NCBI GenBank assembly: GCA_937974625.1
Contig: CALJVJ010000036.1
Coordinates: 1 to 64,000, forward strand
From: an uncultured Saprospiraceae bacterium
GTDB taxonomy: Bacteria; Bacteroidota; Bacteroidia; Chitinophagales; Saprospiraceae
Length of the DNA: 64,000 nucleotides
Reading direction: 5' to 3'
The notes under the pieces are model-generated. The model was not told the DNA's origin. It did not search any database and was given only the letters and a program-made list of their open reading frames with translations. Below, piece after piece: positions 8,553-17,105 of the stretch. Position 1 is the first letter of the stretch. Every line of letters starts with the position of its first letter. The translations under genes and the position numbers were made by a program.

Positions 8553-9608
8553 ATGAACGAGAAATTTATTTACGGTATTCAACAAATAGGCGTCGGTGTA
8601 GATGATGCCCCGAAGTTATTCGAATGGTATGCCACCAAATTGGGTGCAGATGTAAAAGTATTTGATGATAATAATACCGCTACCCACATGGCGCCTTATA
8701 TGGGAGGAGAAGCGCACGACAAACGCGCGATATTAGCCATGAATATGCAGGGAGGTAGTGGTTATGAAATTTGGCAATTTGAAGACCGCACCCCACAAGC
8801 TCCCAAGAGTCAAATACAATTAGGCGATACTGGTATTTTTCTAGTTAAAGTAAAAACACGAAATGCTGTCAAAGCATTAGCAGCAATAAAAGCTAAGGGT
8901 GTTCAGCCTTTATCCGAGATTGTCACTGCTCCTAATGGGGCAAAGTCTTTTTATGTAAAAGACCCTTGTGGCAATATTGTCCAAGTATTAGAGTATGATA
9001 ATTGGTATGCCACCAGTAAAAATATGGGAGGTGTTTGTGGCTGTACAATTGGGGTAACAGATATCGAAGCTGCGAAAAAATTATATGTAGAGGTCTTAGG
9101 CTATAATGAAGTTATCTATGACGAAACCGGCACTTTTGATGATTTGGCCCCCTTACCGAGTGGGAATGAAACTTTCCGCAGAGTCTTATTGCAAAAAGCA
9201 GAAACCGTCGGTGGGTTTTCCAAATTATTTGGCTCTAGTCAATTAGAATTAGTGCAAACAACCTCTCGAACACCAGAAAAAATCTTTGCTAACAGATACT
9301 GGGGAGATATTGGATTCATCCATTTATGCTTTGATGTAAGAAATATGGATGCAGTAGTGAAAGATTGTGCAAGTGCAGGCTTTCCTTTTTCCGTCTTAGT
9401 TGCCGAAGAGTTTGATATGGGGGATGCTAATGGTAAATGGGGTTATTTAGAAGACCCTGACGGTACTTTGATAGAATTTGTAGAAGCGTTAAAAATTCCA
9501 TTAGTTAAGCAAATCGGCTGGTCGATTAATATGAAAAAAAGAGACCCTCGAAAGCCTTTGCCTAACTGGTTGATAAAAGCGATGTCTTTTAATCGAGTTA
9601 AGTTTTAG
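8553..9608 (+). CDS. Two-domain VOC (glyoxalase/dioxygenase-fold) protein
   Basis: A 351-residue cytoplasmic protein with two vicinal-oxygen-chelate units: residues about 5-145 (IQQIGVGVDDAPKLFEWYATKLGAD to GNIVQVLEYDNW) and 155-315 (GVCGCTIGVTDIEAAKKLYVEVLGY to DPDGTLIEFVEAL). Each ends in the family's acidic metal-binding segment (NIVQVLE, TLIEFVE). The C-terminal tail (316-351) is basic. The fold serves glyoxalases, ring-cleaving dioxygenases and epimerases, so the reaction is undetermined. The SDR gene starts 36 bases downstream on the same strand and is probably co-transcribed, suggesting a shared small-molecule pathway. Confidence 0.85.
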   Translation: MNEKFIYGIQQIGVGVDDAPKLFEWYATKLGADVKVFDDNNTATHMAPYMGGEAHDKRAILAMNMQGGSGYEIWQFEDRTPQAPKSQIQLGDTGIFLVKVKTRNAVKALAAIKAKGVQPLSEIVTAPNGAKSFYVKDPCGNIVQVLEYDNWYATSKNMGGVCGCTIGVTDIEAAKKLYVEVLGYNEVIYDETGTFDDLAPLPSGNETFRRVLLQKAETVGGFSKLFGSSQLELVQTTSRTPEKIFANRYWGDIGFIHLCFDVRNMDAVVKDCASAGFPFSVLVAEEFDMGDANGKWGYLEDPDGTLIEFVEALKIPLVKQIGWSINMKKRDPRKPLPNWLIKAMSFNRVKF

Positions 9609-9644
9609 GCAGATGAGTATTTGCAAACCAAAAAAAAATTAGGG

Positions 9645-10436
9645 ATGAATATTAATACCAAAAACTCAAGAATTGCTCAACAATTCGACTTAACCGGAAA
9701 AGTCGCTATTGTAACGGGAGCAAGTAAAGGAATTGGTGAATCCATAGCTAGAGGAATGGCAGAGTTTGGCGCAAAAGTCGTCATTAGCAGTAGAAGCCAA
9801 GAATCAGTAAATGCCGTAGCAGCAGCTTTTCAAAAAGATGACCTAGAAGCTACAGGAATTGCTTGTCACATAGGTAAAACCGAGCAGCTTCAACAATTGG
9901 TAGATAAAACTATGGAGATTTATGGTCGCATAGACATCATTGTCAATAATGCTGCTACAAATCCAGTTTATGCCCCTATTGATAAAGTAGAAGGCAGTGC
10001 ATTTGATAAGATTATGAGTGTTAATGTAAAATCTCCTTTTGCTTTCTCTAATATGGTTTATCCGATTATGAAAAAACAAGGAAGTGGTTCCATTATTCAT
10101 ATTAGTTCGGTTGCTGGTAAAAGACCAGATGACAAATTAGGTATCTATAGCGTTAGTAAAGCAGCTTTGATAATGTTGACAAAAAGTCAAGCAAAAGAAT
10201 GGGGAAAAGAGGGTATTCGAGTAAATGTGATTTGTCCTGGATTGATTCAAACAAAGTTTAGCGCAGCACTTTGGCAAAATGAAAAAATACTAAAAACAGT
10301 GGAGCAATTATTACCATTACGCAGAATGGCGCAACCTGATGAAATGGCAGGATTGGCTATGTTTTTAGCGGCGGATGCTAGTAGTTATTGTACAGGTGCT
10401 GTCTTTGATGCGGATGGAGGGTATTTGGCAGCATAA
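9645..10436 (+). CDS. Short-chain dehydrogenase/reductase (SDR)
   Basis: A 263-residue classical SDR. The nucleotide-binding motif TGASKGIG is at 24-31, NNA at 101-103, and the catalytic S155, Y168 and K172 are in the expected spacing (HISSVAGKRPDDKLGIYSVSK). The C-terminal FDADGGYLA is the usual SDR ending. I start at the ATG at 9645. A longer frame opens at a TTG at 9621, but its eight extra residues precede the normal SDR N-terminus and ATG is the better start. It is probably co-transcribed with the VOC gene before it and is closed by a strong terminator. Confidence 0.92.
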   Translation: MNINTKNSRIAQQFDLTGKVAIVTGASKGIGESIARGMAEFGAKVVISSRSQESVNAVAAAFQKDDLEATGIACHIGKTEQLQQLVDKTMEIYGRIDIIVNNAATNPVYAPIDKVEGSAFDKIMSVNVKSPFAFSNMVYPIMKKQGSGSIIHISSVAGKRPDDKLGIYSVSKAALIMLTKSQAKEWGKEGIRVNVICPGLIQTKFSAALWQNEKILKTVEQLLPLRRMAQPDEMAGLAMFLAADASSYCTGAVFDADGGYLAA

Positions 10437-10469
10437 GTCAAAATGTAAAATCTAAAAGTATCTGTATTA

Positions 10470-10508
10470 AAAAAGGCTTTCAGAAAGAGATATTCTGAAA
10501 GCCTTTTT
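10470..10508. terminator. Bidirectional terminator
   Basis: A 16-base perfect stem, aaaaaggctttcagaa (10470-10485) with ttctgaaagccttttt (10493-10508), around a 7-base loop. A/T runs flank both sides. It lies between the convergent SDR and acyltransferase genes. Confidence 0.92.
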
Positions 10509-10531
10509 CATCGGAATCATTTAGACAAACT

Positions 10532-11110
10532 CTAAATATATCGCTGGTCTAAAGAGAAATATTCAGGATATTTTCCTTTAATATTTTTATAAAAGTCCAT
10601 AATCTTTTTCATATCAGCTGCTACATCATCAGTGGGATAAACAACGCCTCCTATTCCTGCTTCCTTCTTTTCATAATCCAGATAGCCAAAGGTAATCGGT
10701 ACATTCGCTTTCTTAGCTACATGATAAAATCCCATTTTCCATTCTTCGCGCAAAGCTCGAGTTCCTTCAGGAGCAATAACTAAAGCTATTTGCTCATGCT
10801 CTCCAAAGAAGTCAGCCATTTGTTCAATCTGGCTTTTCCGTGGCTTATTGGGGTCTTTTTTACTTCGGTTGATACCCAATCCGCCCAAGGGTTTAACCAA
10901 CAAACCCATCGGAAATTTTGTCCAAAAATCTTTAATGGCAATTTTTACAGGAATCCCTAAAACTGAAAAAGCAACTTTTACTAAAATACCATCCCAATTT
11001 GTAGTGTGTGGTGCAGCAATAACCACACTCCGCTCTGCTTCCTTTGGAACATTAGGAGCTACTTTCCAGCCTATAATCCATAATATAAATCTAGCAATTG
11101 CTTTACCCAT
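10532..11110 (-). CDS. PlsC-like 1-acylglycerol-3-phosphate acyltransferase
   Basis: A 192-residue membrane-associated acyltransferase. The catalytic HX4D box is H35-TTNW-D40, and the glycerophosphate-binding motif is EGTR at 115-118. Residues 45-80 (VAFSVLGIPVKIAIKDFW) match the family's conserved block between the boxes. It is shorter than typical PlsC (about 240), as in many Bacteroidota homologues with minimal N-termini. The likely role is transfer of an acyl chain in phospholipid or lipid remodelling at the inner membrane. The promoter box is only four bases from the ATG, so the message may be leaderless, or the true start lies further in. Confidence 0.88.
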   Translation of the reverse strand: MGKAIARFILWIIGWKVAPNVPKEAERSVVIAAPHTTNWDGILVKVAFSVLGIPVKIAIKDFWTKFPMGLLVKPLGGLGINRSKKDPNKPRKSQIEQMADFFGEHEQIALVIAPEGTRALREEWKMGFYHVAKKANVPITFGYLDYEKKEAGIGGVVYPTDDVAADMKKIMDFYKNIKGKYPEYFSLDQRYI

Positions 11111-11114
11111 AATG

Positions 11115-11146
11115 CAAAGGTAGGAAATGAAGATTGGTAGGACAAA
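11115..11146 (-). promoter_or_regulatory. Promoter abutting the acyltransferase start
   Basis: On the minus strand, TTTG (11146-11143) and TACCTTTG (11122-11115) are separated by 20 bases, a perfect match to the Bacteroidota consensus. The -7 box ends four bases before the ATG at 11110, so transcription should start at or very near the start codon. Confidence 0.6.
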
Positions 11147-11183
11147 TTTTTCTACTAGTAGTAAAAAAATAGTTATGCCATTT

Positions 11184-11936
11184 TTAAAAAACTTTCAAAA
11201 ATCGAGTACCATACCAAGAGAAGGCTTCTCCATCTACGAGTTGAATAGGTATATTAGGAAAAGTCAATTTTAACTCCTTAATATGTTTTTGTTTAAAAGG
11301 GAAAGGCTCAGAGGAAAGTAGGATGATTTCGGGTTTGCGGTCGTTTAATTCTGCTAAAGTAAAGGAAGGATACCGAGCTTGTTCGCCAAACACATTCTCA
11401 TACCCTGTGTGTTTCAGCATATCATGTATGTAAGTATCATATCCAATAGTCATATAAGGCTTTTGCCAAATCAAATAAGCTGCCCTTACTTTTTTCTCCT
11501 GTTTGATTGATTGCAATAAAGTTTTAGAATCATTGATGATTTTATTAGCTACATCCTCTTTGCTCAACACTAAACCTAGTTGCTGAATCAGCTCCATCGC
11601 ATCAGCAAAATTGGCAATATCACTAATCCAAACGGGAAAATATTGACTCAATTGCTCAATCTGACTTTTATCATTTTCCTCTTTATTGGCTATTATTAAA
11701 TCTGGTTTCAAGGCAGCTACTCGGTCAAAATTTACATTTTTTGTTCCACCTATTTTAGGAATAGTACGCAAAGCTTCTTTAGGATGTACACAGAATTTAG
11801 TGCGCCCCACAATGTTTTCAAACAACCCTAAATCATAGAGTAATTCTGTAATAGAAGGAACTAAGGAAACAATCCGTTTAGGTGGAGAATCTAAAATGAT
11901 TTTTCTACCTAATTGGTCAGAATATATATTTGACAA
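11184..11936 (-). CDS. BtuF-like helical-backbone metal receptor, no signal peptide
   Basis: A 250-residue protein of the periplasmic-binding family PF01497, which binds cobalamin, haem or siderophores. Family hallmarks are PKRIVSLVPSITELLYDLGL (19-38), IGGTKNVNFDRVAALKPDLII and the C-terminal lobe PSFTLAELNDRKPEIILLSSEP. No signal peptide or lipobox is visible, although the family normally acts outside the inner membrane. The frame opens with a TTG and no in-frame ATG is close, so the start is uncertain. The cobalamin adenosyltransferase lies 96 bases upstream on the same strand, which favours a corrinoid ligand. No permease or ATPase gene is adjacent. Confidence 0.8.
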   Translation of the reverse strand: MSNIYSDQLGRKIILDSPPKRIVSLVPSITELLYDLGLFENIVGRTKFCVHPKEALRTIPKIGGTKNVNFDRVAALKPDLIIANKEENDKSQIEQLSQYFPVWISDIANFADAMELIQQLGLVLSKEDVANKIINDSKTLLQSIKQEKKVRAAYLIWQKPYMTIGYDTYIHDMLKHTGYENVFGEQARYPSFTLAELNDRKPEIILLSSEPFPFKQKHIKELKLTFPNIPIQLVDGEAFSWYGTRFLKVF

Positions 11937-12032
11937 GATGATAAAAATTTAGATTTCCAGCAAAGGGTAAGCACTCAATATTACTATATGTATCGTATTT
12001 AATCAATAACGACGAATGAATTCGTCGGTACT

Positions 12033-12578
12033 TTATTTCGCTGTCCAAACAACTTCTTCTGCCCCCAATTCTTTACCCACAAAACGAGCCAATACAAAAA
12101 AGTAATCCGACAAACGGTTTAGATATTGAATCAAAATAGGAGCAATCGTTTCAAGTTCACTCAAAGCAACTACATTTCTTTCCGCTCTGCGACAAACACA
12201 TCGCACCACATGGCAATGAGAAACAGTAGGATGGCCTCCTGGTAAAATAAAATTCTTTAAAGGTTCCAGACGCTCTTCCATACGGTCAATCCCTTTTTCT
12301 AGCATTTCAATTTCAGCAGGTTTAATTTCGGGTATCCAAAGGTTCTCTTTGGAAGGGTCAGCAGCTAAGTGAGAACCGATGGTAAAAAGCGTCTCTTGAA
12401 TAGACTTTAGTTCCCCACGCAATACATCATTCATCAAATGGTCTCTAACCAAACCGATAAAAGAATTCAATTCATCTACCGTTCCATAAGATTCAATACG
12501 AATATGATGCTTGGGCAAACGCGCGCCACCAAAAAGGGCAGTTGTACCTTTATCTCCTGTTTTAGTGTATATTTTCAT
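12033..12578 (-). CDS. pduO: PduO-type ATP:cob(I)alamin adenosyltransferase
   Basis: A 181-residue cytoplasmic enzyme that transfers the 5'-deoxyadenosyl group of ATP to cob(I)alamin. The N-terminal ATP-binding segment is KIYTKTGDKGTTALFGG, followed by the family signature SYGTVDELNSFIG. The conserved helix HCHVVRCVCRRAERNVV and the C-terminal LNRLSDYFFVLAR complete the PduO pattern, and the length is normal. The next gene downstream on the strand is the BtuF-like receptor, forming a small corrinoid unit. A TAATTTTG box at 12605-12598 could be its -7 element, but no TTTG lies at the right distance. Confidence 0.95.
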   Translation of the reverse strand: MKIYTKTGDKGTTALFGGARLPKHHIRIESYGTVDELNSFIGLVRDHLMNDVLRGELKSIQETLFTIGSHLAADPSKENLWIPEIKPAEIEMLEKGIDRMEERLEPLKNFILPGGHPTVSHCHVVRCVCRRAERNVVALSELETIAPILIQYLNRLSDYFFVLARFVGKELGAEEVVWTAK

Positions 12579-12660
12579 ATGCTAATTTATTTTCCAACAA
12601 AATTAAAGAAGTAGCTTGAATTATAATTAGAAGTCTATCTAAAAAAGTAGAATTAACAAA

Positions 12661-12696
12661 CAACCCCTTCAAAATAATTAAATCTTGAAGGGGTTG
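12661..12696 (-). terminator. Terminator of the DEAD-box helicase gene
   Basis: A 12-base perfect stem, caaccccttcaa (12661-12672) with ttgaaggggttg (12685-12696). Read on the minus strand it lies about 30 bases past the helicase stop codon and is followed by a T-rich stretch. Confidence 0.85.
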
Positions 12697-12724
12697 TAAT
12701 ACTTATATCAATTATAGATAAATA

Positions 12725-14470
12725 TTAGTTACGGTAAGAACGTCTTCTATTTCCGCCACCGCCACCGCCTTTTCTTTCGAAACGGTCACCAGCATTGATA
12801 CGAATAGAACGTCCTTCGAATTCTGCATCTTTTAATTCACTAATAACTTGTTCCGCAGAATTTTCCTCAACTTCAAAGAAAGTAAATTTCTCTTGCATGT
12901 CAATTCGACCAATCGCTTGTCCAGAAATATTAGCCTCTTTACAAATCATATTGATAAAAGGGCCTTTCCCTCCTACGTCCATAGAACCAATATTAATAAA
13001 CAATCGCTGTCTTCTTTCTCTGCGGCCACCACCAGATCCAGCATCATCACGACGTCCATTATTTCGGCCACTATTTCGTCCACCATCTCGGCGTCCTCTA
13101 TGTCCACCACCATGGCTTACTCTATCTCTACGACCTCTTGATTCTCTTTGGTTTAAATCTTTAGCATCGCTGTAATTTTTCAAGAATCTGGCTAAAGAGA
13201 TAGTTGCTATTTTTGCTAACAATTCTTCTTTAGTTAACTCCTCTCCTAATTCTTCAACTAACTGAGGTAACAAAGCTTGTACCTGTTCATTCACCTCTGC
13301 TTCTTTAATAGACTTAACTTGTTCTACCAATCGCTGTTGGCAAATGGCATCACCAGTAGGAATCAATACTTGCGAAAATTCAACTTTAAGGGTTCGTTCC
13401 AGTCTTCGTAAGATACTTACATCTCTAGGATGCGCTAAAACTAGCGAAATACCTTTATTTCCTGCACGTCCAGTCCGTCCACTTCTGTGTGTATAAAAGG
13501 AAAGGTCTTCAGGAATATTATAATGAAAGACGTGTGTAATTTCATTCACATCAATCCCTCTTGCTGCGACATCTGTTGCGACCAAGATTTGTAATCGTCT
13601 GTCTCTAAATCTCGACATTACTCGGTCACGCTGTGCTTGGGTCAAATCGCCATGTAAAGCATCCGCCTTATAGCCGTCTCTACTTAAATTTTCTGCAACT
13701 TCTCTAGCATCTCTACGGGTTCGTGTAAATACCAAACCAAAGCAACTAGAATTAAAGTCTAAAAATCGGCGCAATACTTCATATCTATCAGAAGGATAAA
13801 CAGTCACATATTGGTGGTCGATATCTTGATTAGAAGAATTAGTAGTCCCAACCTTGATTTCTACAGGGTCAGTCATATAGTTTTTAGAAATTCTTCTAAC
13901 CTCTTTGGGCATCGTCGCAGAAAACAACCAAGTCAATTTATCATCAGGAGTGTTATCTAAGATTTCATCAATCTCTTCTTTAAACCCCATATTGAGCATT
14001 TCATCTGCCTCATCTAGCACGACGTACTCAATTTCATTTATATTAATCGCTTTACGCTTAATTAAATCTCTTAGTCGACCAGGTGTTGCCACTACAATCT
14101 GCACACCTCTCTTAATGGCTTTCATTTGTTGGTAAATATCTGTACCACCATAAACCGCTAAAATATTCAAAGCTCGATTATACTTACCAAATTGGTCTAA
14201 TTCCTTAGCAATTTGTAGACATAATTCTCTAGTAGGCGCCAAGACCAACGCTTGGGTAATCTTTTCCTTAGCATCCACTAAGTCAATTAAAGGCAAACCA
14301 AAAGCAGCAGTTTTCCCAGTACCAGTTTGAGCCAAACCAATAAGGTCAGATTCATCATTTAATAAAACAGGAATAGCTTGTTCTTGAATAGCTGTAGGCG
14401 TTACAAAACCTAATTTACCAATAGCATCTACTAACGGTTGAGACAGCCCCAACGAAGCAAAATCACTCAT
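12725..14470 (-). CDS. deaD: DEAD-box RNA helicase with DbpA-type RNA-binding tail
   Basis: A 581-residue ATP-dependent RNA helicase. Motifs in order: Q motif (GFVTPTAIQEQ, 21-31), motif I AQTGTGKT (47-54), Ia PTREL (79-83), II DEAD (153-156), III SAT (184-186), then ARGID and HRSGRTGRAG of the second RecA lobe. Residues about 425-475 are a Gly/Arg/Asp-rich flexible linker. Residues about 480-560 (RLFINIGSMDVGGKGPFIN onward) match the DbpA RNA-recognition domain, and a short GGGGGG-R tail ends the protein. It likely unwinds structured RNA in ribosome assembly or cold adaptation. The mapped promoter leaves a leader of about 157 bases, as is common for cold-inducible helicases. Confidence 0.95.
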   Translation of the reverse strand: MSDFASLGLSQPLVDAIGKLGFVTPTAIQEQAIPVLLNDESDLIGLAQTGTGKTAAFGLPLIDLVDAKEKITQALVLAPTRELCLQIAKELDQFGKYNRALNILAVYGGTDIYQQMKAIKRGVQIVVATPGRLRDLIKRKAININEIEYVVLDEADEMLNMGFKEEIDEILDNTPDDKLTWLFSATMPKEVRRISKNYMTDPVEIKVGTTNSSNQDIDHQYVTVYPSDRYEVLRRFLDFNSSCFGLVFTRTRRDAREVAENLSRDGYKADALHGDLTQAQRDRVMSRFRDRRLQILVATDVAARGIDVNEITHVFHYNIPEDLSFYTHRSGRTGRAGNKGISLVLAHPRDVSILRRLERTLKVEFSQVLIPTGDAICQQRLVEQVKSIKEAEVNEQVQALLPQLVEELGEELTKEELLAKIATISLARFLKNYSDAKDLNQRESRGRRDRVSHGGGHRGRRDGGRNSGRNNGRRDDAGSGGGRRERRQRLFINIGSMDVGGKGPFINMICKEANISGQAIGRIDMQEKFTFFEVEENSAEQVISELKDAEFEGRSIRINAGDRFERKGGGGGGNRRRSYRN

Positions 14471-14634
14471 ATATTGTTTTTAGTGTAACTATCCAGGGAT
14501 TCTTTGTCTCAGGGGAGAGCGGTGGTGGTTTGCGCCAATTTTCTCTATACTATACCGACGAACTAATTTAAATTTTTCCTAATGTCGGGACATACAAACC
14601 TAATCTTAGACAGATACTTTTCTTAATTAGGCTG

Positions 14635-14667
14635 CAAAGGTACGACTTTATATTATATATTATCAAA
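14635..14667 (-). promoter_or_regulatory. Promoter of deaD with long leader
   Basis: On the minus strand, TTTG (14667-14664) and TACCTTTG (14642-14635) are separated by 21 bases, matching the consensus. The start site near 14628 gives a 5' leader of roughly 157 bases, room for post-transcriptional or temperature control. Confidence 0.68.
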
Positions 14668-14707
14668 GTTTTTTTTAGGTAATCCTAAAAAAAGGTACTT
14701 CAGTTGT

Positions 14708-15403
14708 TTATTGCTTGACAGAAATCCATGTTGCCTTCGCAAAGGCGCACACTTTTCCCGCTTTATCATAAATCGCTGTCCCTGTCCAAGTCTTACGCCC
14801 TTCGGAGCCTAATACCCATCCCATAATGATATATGTTGCATTAATCTTTATGGGGTGCACCTCTTTAGCAGCCATTCTTCCGAGCAGGTAAAATTGGGAG
14901 TCATCTTGAATAGCCCATGCTCCAGGGCAATCCAATGCTGACCAAATAAATTCCGTTTTTACGTTTCCAAATTCATTTCCCAAGTTTTCGTAAGGCATCC
15001 ACGGAGCTGCGACCTTTTGGGGGCCTACATTCCCTGGGTAAATAGCTAAACCATCTCCTCTCATACGAACACTGCCGCAAACAAAACAGCTAGGAATAAG
15101 CACAGCATCATAAGTTTTTGGTGCCTGCATGGCTGCTACAGCTTCAGCATGGGTAATAACAGGAGGTATAGTTATTTGAAAATCAGTTACTTTTGCCTCC
15201 GCAATCAAATTATCCTGATGCATTAAAACTGCACTATCTGCTTGCACATTTAATTGCATAGGTTGTTCCAAAGGAGGTGGTTGTCTTAACGTAACCTCTG
15301 GAATAAAATTCAATTTTGCAGCAATAAGCCCAGCAGTATAGCCACCATTTCCAGAATTAGGTGGGCCTTTAAAACGCTTAGCAACTTGCAAAGAAAAGGT
15401 CAT
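14708..15403 (-). CDS. Hotdog-fold thioesterase-like protein
   Basis: A 231-residue cytoplasmic protein. The segment FKGPPNSGNGGYTAGLIA (11-28) is the catalytic-helix signature of a hotdog subfamily related to PaaI-type acyl-CoA thioesterases. The C-terminal part (INATYIIMGWVLGSEGRKTWTGTAIYDKAGKVCAFAKATWI) supplies the expected second sheet. The middle holds a two-cysteine motif (PSCFVCGSVR) that may be structural. It probably hydrolyses an acyl-CoA or detoxifies a thioester; the substrate is unknown. It is transcribed away from the LOG gene. A TATTTTTG box at about 15446-15439 may be its promoter, but the upstream element is imperfect. Confidence 0.7.
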   Translation of the reverse strand: MTFSLQVAKRFKGPPNSGNGGYTAGLIAAKLNFIPEVTLRQPPPLEQPMQLNVQADSAVLMHQDNLIAEAKVTDFQITIPPVITHAEAVAAMQAPKTYDAVLIPSCFVCGSVRMRGDGLAIYPGNVGPQKVAAPWMPYENLGNEFGNVKTEFIWSALDCPGAWAIQDDSQFYLLGRMAAKEVHPIKINATYIIMGWVLGSEGRKTWTGTAIYDKAGKVCAFAKATWISVKQ

Positions 15404-15580
15404 AAATAAATAGAAGTTGAAGAAAAATGGATGATAAAATTACCAAAAATATCAAATGGACATTGAATATACTCAACTTTTTTAAAACTAATAACGTTAA
15501 TGAATCTTGGTGCATTTATAATCTGCTCATAATAAGCGAATTGGCACTATTAATTTCAACTACACAAAGAAAATATAGAT

Positions 15581-16309
15581 ATGAAAAAAAAGAAAGCAGT
15601 AACCTCCAATCCACCTTCTATGAAGCAATGGACAAAGATAAAAGGAGAAAACTCTTGGACGATGTTCAAAGTCATTTCAGAGATGGTAGAAGGATTTGAA
15701 CGGTTGAATGAAATTGGCCCATGTGTTTCTATTTTCGGTTCAGCGCGTACAAAACCAGACCATCCCTATTATAAATTAGCAATTGATGTCGCTCGCAAAT
15801 TAACAGAAGAAGGTTTTGGAGTCATTACTGGAGGCGGTCCAGGGATTATGGAAGCAGGGAATAGGGGCGCAAAATTATATGATGGCGTTTCTGTAGGATT
15901 AGGCATTGACTTACCATTTGAATCAGGTGTCAACGAGTTTGTCGATACAGATAAAATTCTAAATCATCGTTTTTTCTTTGTCAGAAAAGTAATGTTTGTA
16001 AAATATGCGCAAGGTTTCGTGGTCTTACCGGGCGGATTTGGTACACTAGATGAATTATTCGAAGTGTTAACCTTGATTCAAACTAAGAAAATCACCAAAG
16101 TGCCTATTGTCTTAGTTGGAAAAGATTTTTGGTCTGGGCTTAAAGGTTGGATTAAAAGTGTAATGCTTGAGCAAGCTGGTAATATCAGTGAGAAAGATTT
16201 GGACTTAATACCGATTGTTGAAAATGCGGATGAAGCAGTGGCTATTATTTGCAATTTTTATAAAGGAAAAGATTCTGGTGAGTTGTCCCCTAATTATGAT
16301 GTGGGTTAA
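15581..16309 (+). CDS. LOG-family (TIGR00730) nucleotide phosphoribohydrolase-like protein
   Basis: A 242-residue protein of the LOG / lysine-decarboxylase-like family. The two signatures are present: GGGPGIMEA (84-92) and PGGFGTLDE (150-158), the substrate- and catalysis-related PGGxGTxxE. Known LOG enzymes cleave nucleoside 5'-monophosphates such as cytokinin ribotides to the free base plus ribose 5-phosphate; many bacterial members are of unknown role. The N-terminal 25 residues are basic and probably disordered, and an internal ATG could be the true start. The SDR starts 44 bases downstream, so the two are probably co-transcribed. Confidence 0.88.
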   Translation: MKKKKAVTSNPPSMKQWTKIKGENSWTMFKVISEMVEGFERLNEIGPCVSIFGSARTKPDHPYYKLAIDVARKLTEEGFGVITGGGPGIMEAGNRGAKLYDGVSVGLGIDLPFESGVNEFVDTDKILNHRFFFVRKVMFVKYAQGFVVLPGGFGTLDELFEVLTLIQTKKITKVPIVLVGKDFWSGLKGWIKSVMLEQAGNISEKDLDLIPIVENADEAVAIICNFYKGKDSGELSPNYDVG

Positions 16310-16352
16310 TACACTTATTTCCTTATCCTTTCTTATCCATCAAAACTAAAGA

Positions 16353-17105
16353 ATGAACTTTACAGATAAAATAGCACTAATCACTGGCTCTGGTTCAGGA
16401 ATTGGTCGAGCTACCGCTATTATGTTTGCAGAAAAAGGGGCACACATCATGGTTTCAGACATCAATGAAAAAGGTGGGTTGGAAACCGTTAAAATGGTTG
16501 AAGCTATCGGTCAAAAAGCAGCTTTTTGCAAAACAGATGTTTCCAATTTAGCACAAGTTAAAAATTTGGTTCAACAAACCGTAGCTACTTTTGGTCGGGT
16601 CGATATAGCTGTGAATAATGCGGGGATAGGAGGAGATTTTAAAATCACTCATGAGTATCCTGTAGAAAATTGGGATAAAGTGATTGCGATTAACCAAACA
16701 GGTGTTTTTTACTGCATGCAAGCAGAATTAGCTCAAATGACCAAACAAGGAGGGGGTGCGATTGTCAATATCTCCTCCATCGCAGGTCTAAAAGCACAAC
16801 CATATACAGCTGCCTACACTGCCGCAAAACACGCAGTAGTTGGCTTAACAAAAACAGCCGCTCACGAATATGCTCGATATAATATTCGAGTGAATGCAGT
16901 TTGTCCTGTATTTACTATGACCCCTATGGTCAAAGATATGTTGACGATAGACCCTTCCTTTGAAAAAAAACTATTAAGAAACATTCCATTACGTCGATAC
17001 GGACAGCCTAAGGATATTGCCAATGCAATTGTTTGGCTCTGTGCGGAGGAGACTGGCTTTATTACAGGACATAGTATGCCTGTAGATGGTGGTATGACGG
17101 CATAA
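16353..17105 (+). CDS. Short-chain dehydrogenase/reductase (SDR)
   Basis: A 250-residue classical SDR. Motifs: TGSGSGIG (11-18), NNAG (88-91), catalytic S142, Y155 and K159 (NISSIAGLKAQPYTAAYTAAK), and the terminal GHSMPVDGGMTA. The sequence looks like the glucose/cyclohexanol dehydrogenase-like branch with an unknown substrate. It is probably co-transcribed with the LOG gene. Its 3' end recurs in decayed form about 4.1 kb downstream (21028-21230), including an exact 38-base match (17028-17065 with 21153-21190). Confidence 0.92.
   Translation: MNFTDKIALITGSGSGIGRATAIMFAEKGAHIMVSDINEKGGLETVKMVEAIGQKAAFCKTDVSNLAQVKNLVQQTVATFGRVDIAVNNAGIGGDFKITHEYPVENWDKVIAINQTGVFYCMQAELAQMTKQGGGAIVNISSIAGLKAQPYTAAYTAAKHAVVGLTKTAAHEYARYNIRVNAVCPVFTMTPMVKDMLTIDPSFEKKLLRNIPLRRYGQPKDIANAIVWLCAEETGFITGHSMPVDGGMTA

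Noticed and set aside
12598-12605. TAATTTTG box before the adenosyltransferase gene
   Set aside because: It matches the -7 pattern, but no -33 element is found; such matches are frequent in AT-rich DNA.
12795-13175. Long plus-strand frames opposite the helicase C-terminus
   Set aside because: They mirror the Gly/Arg-rich coding region of the helicase and are not genes.
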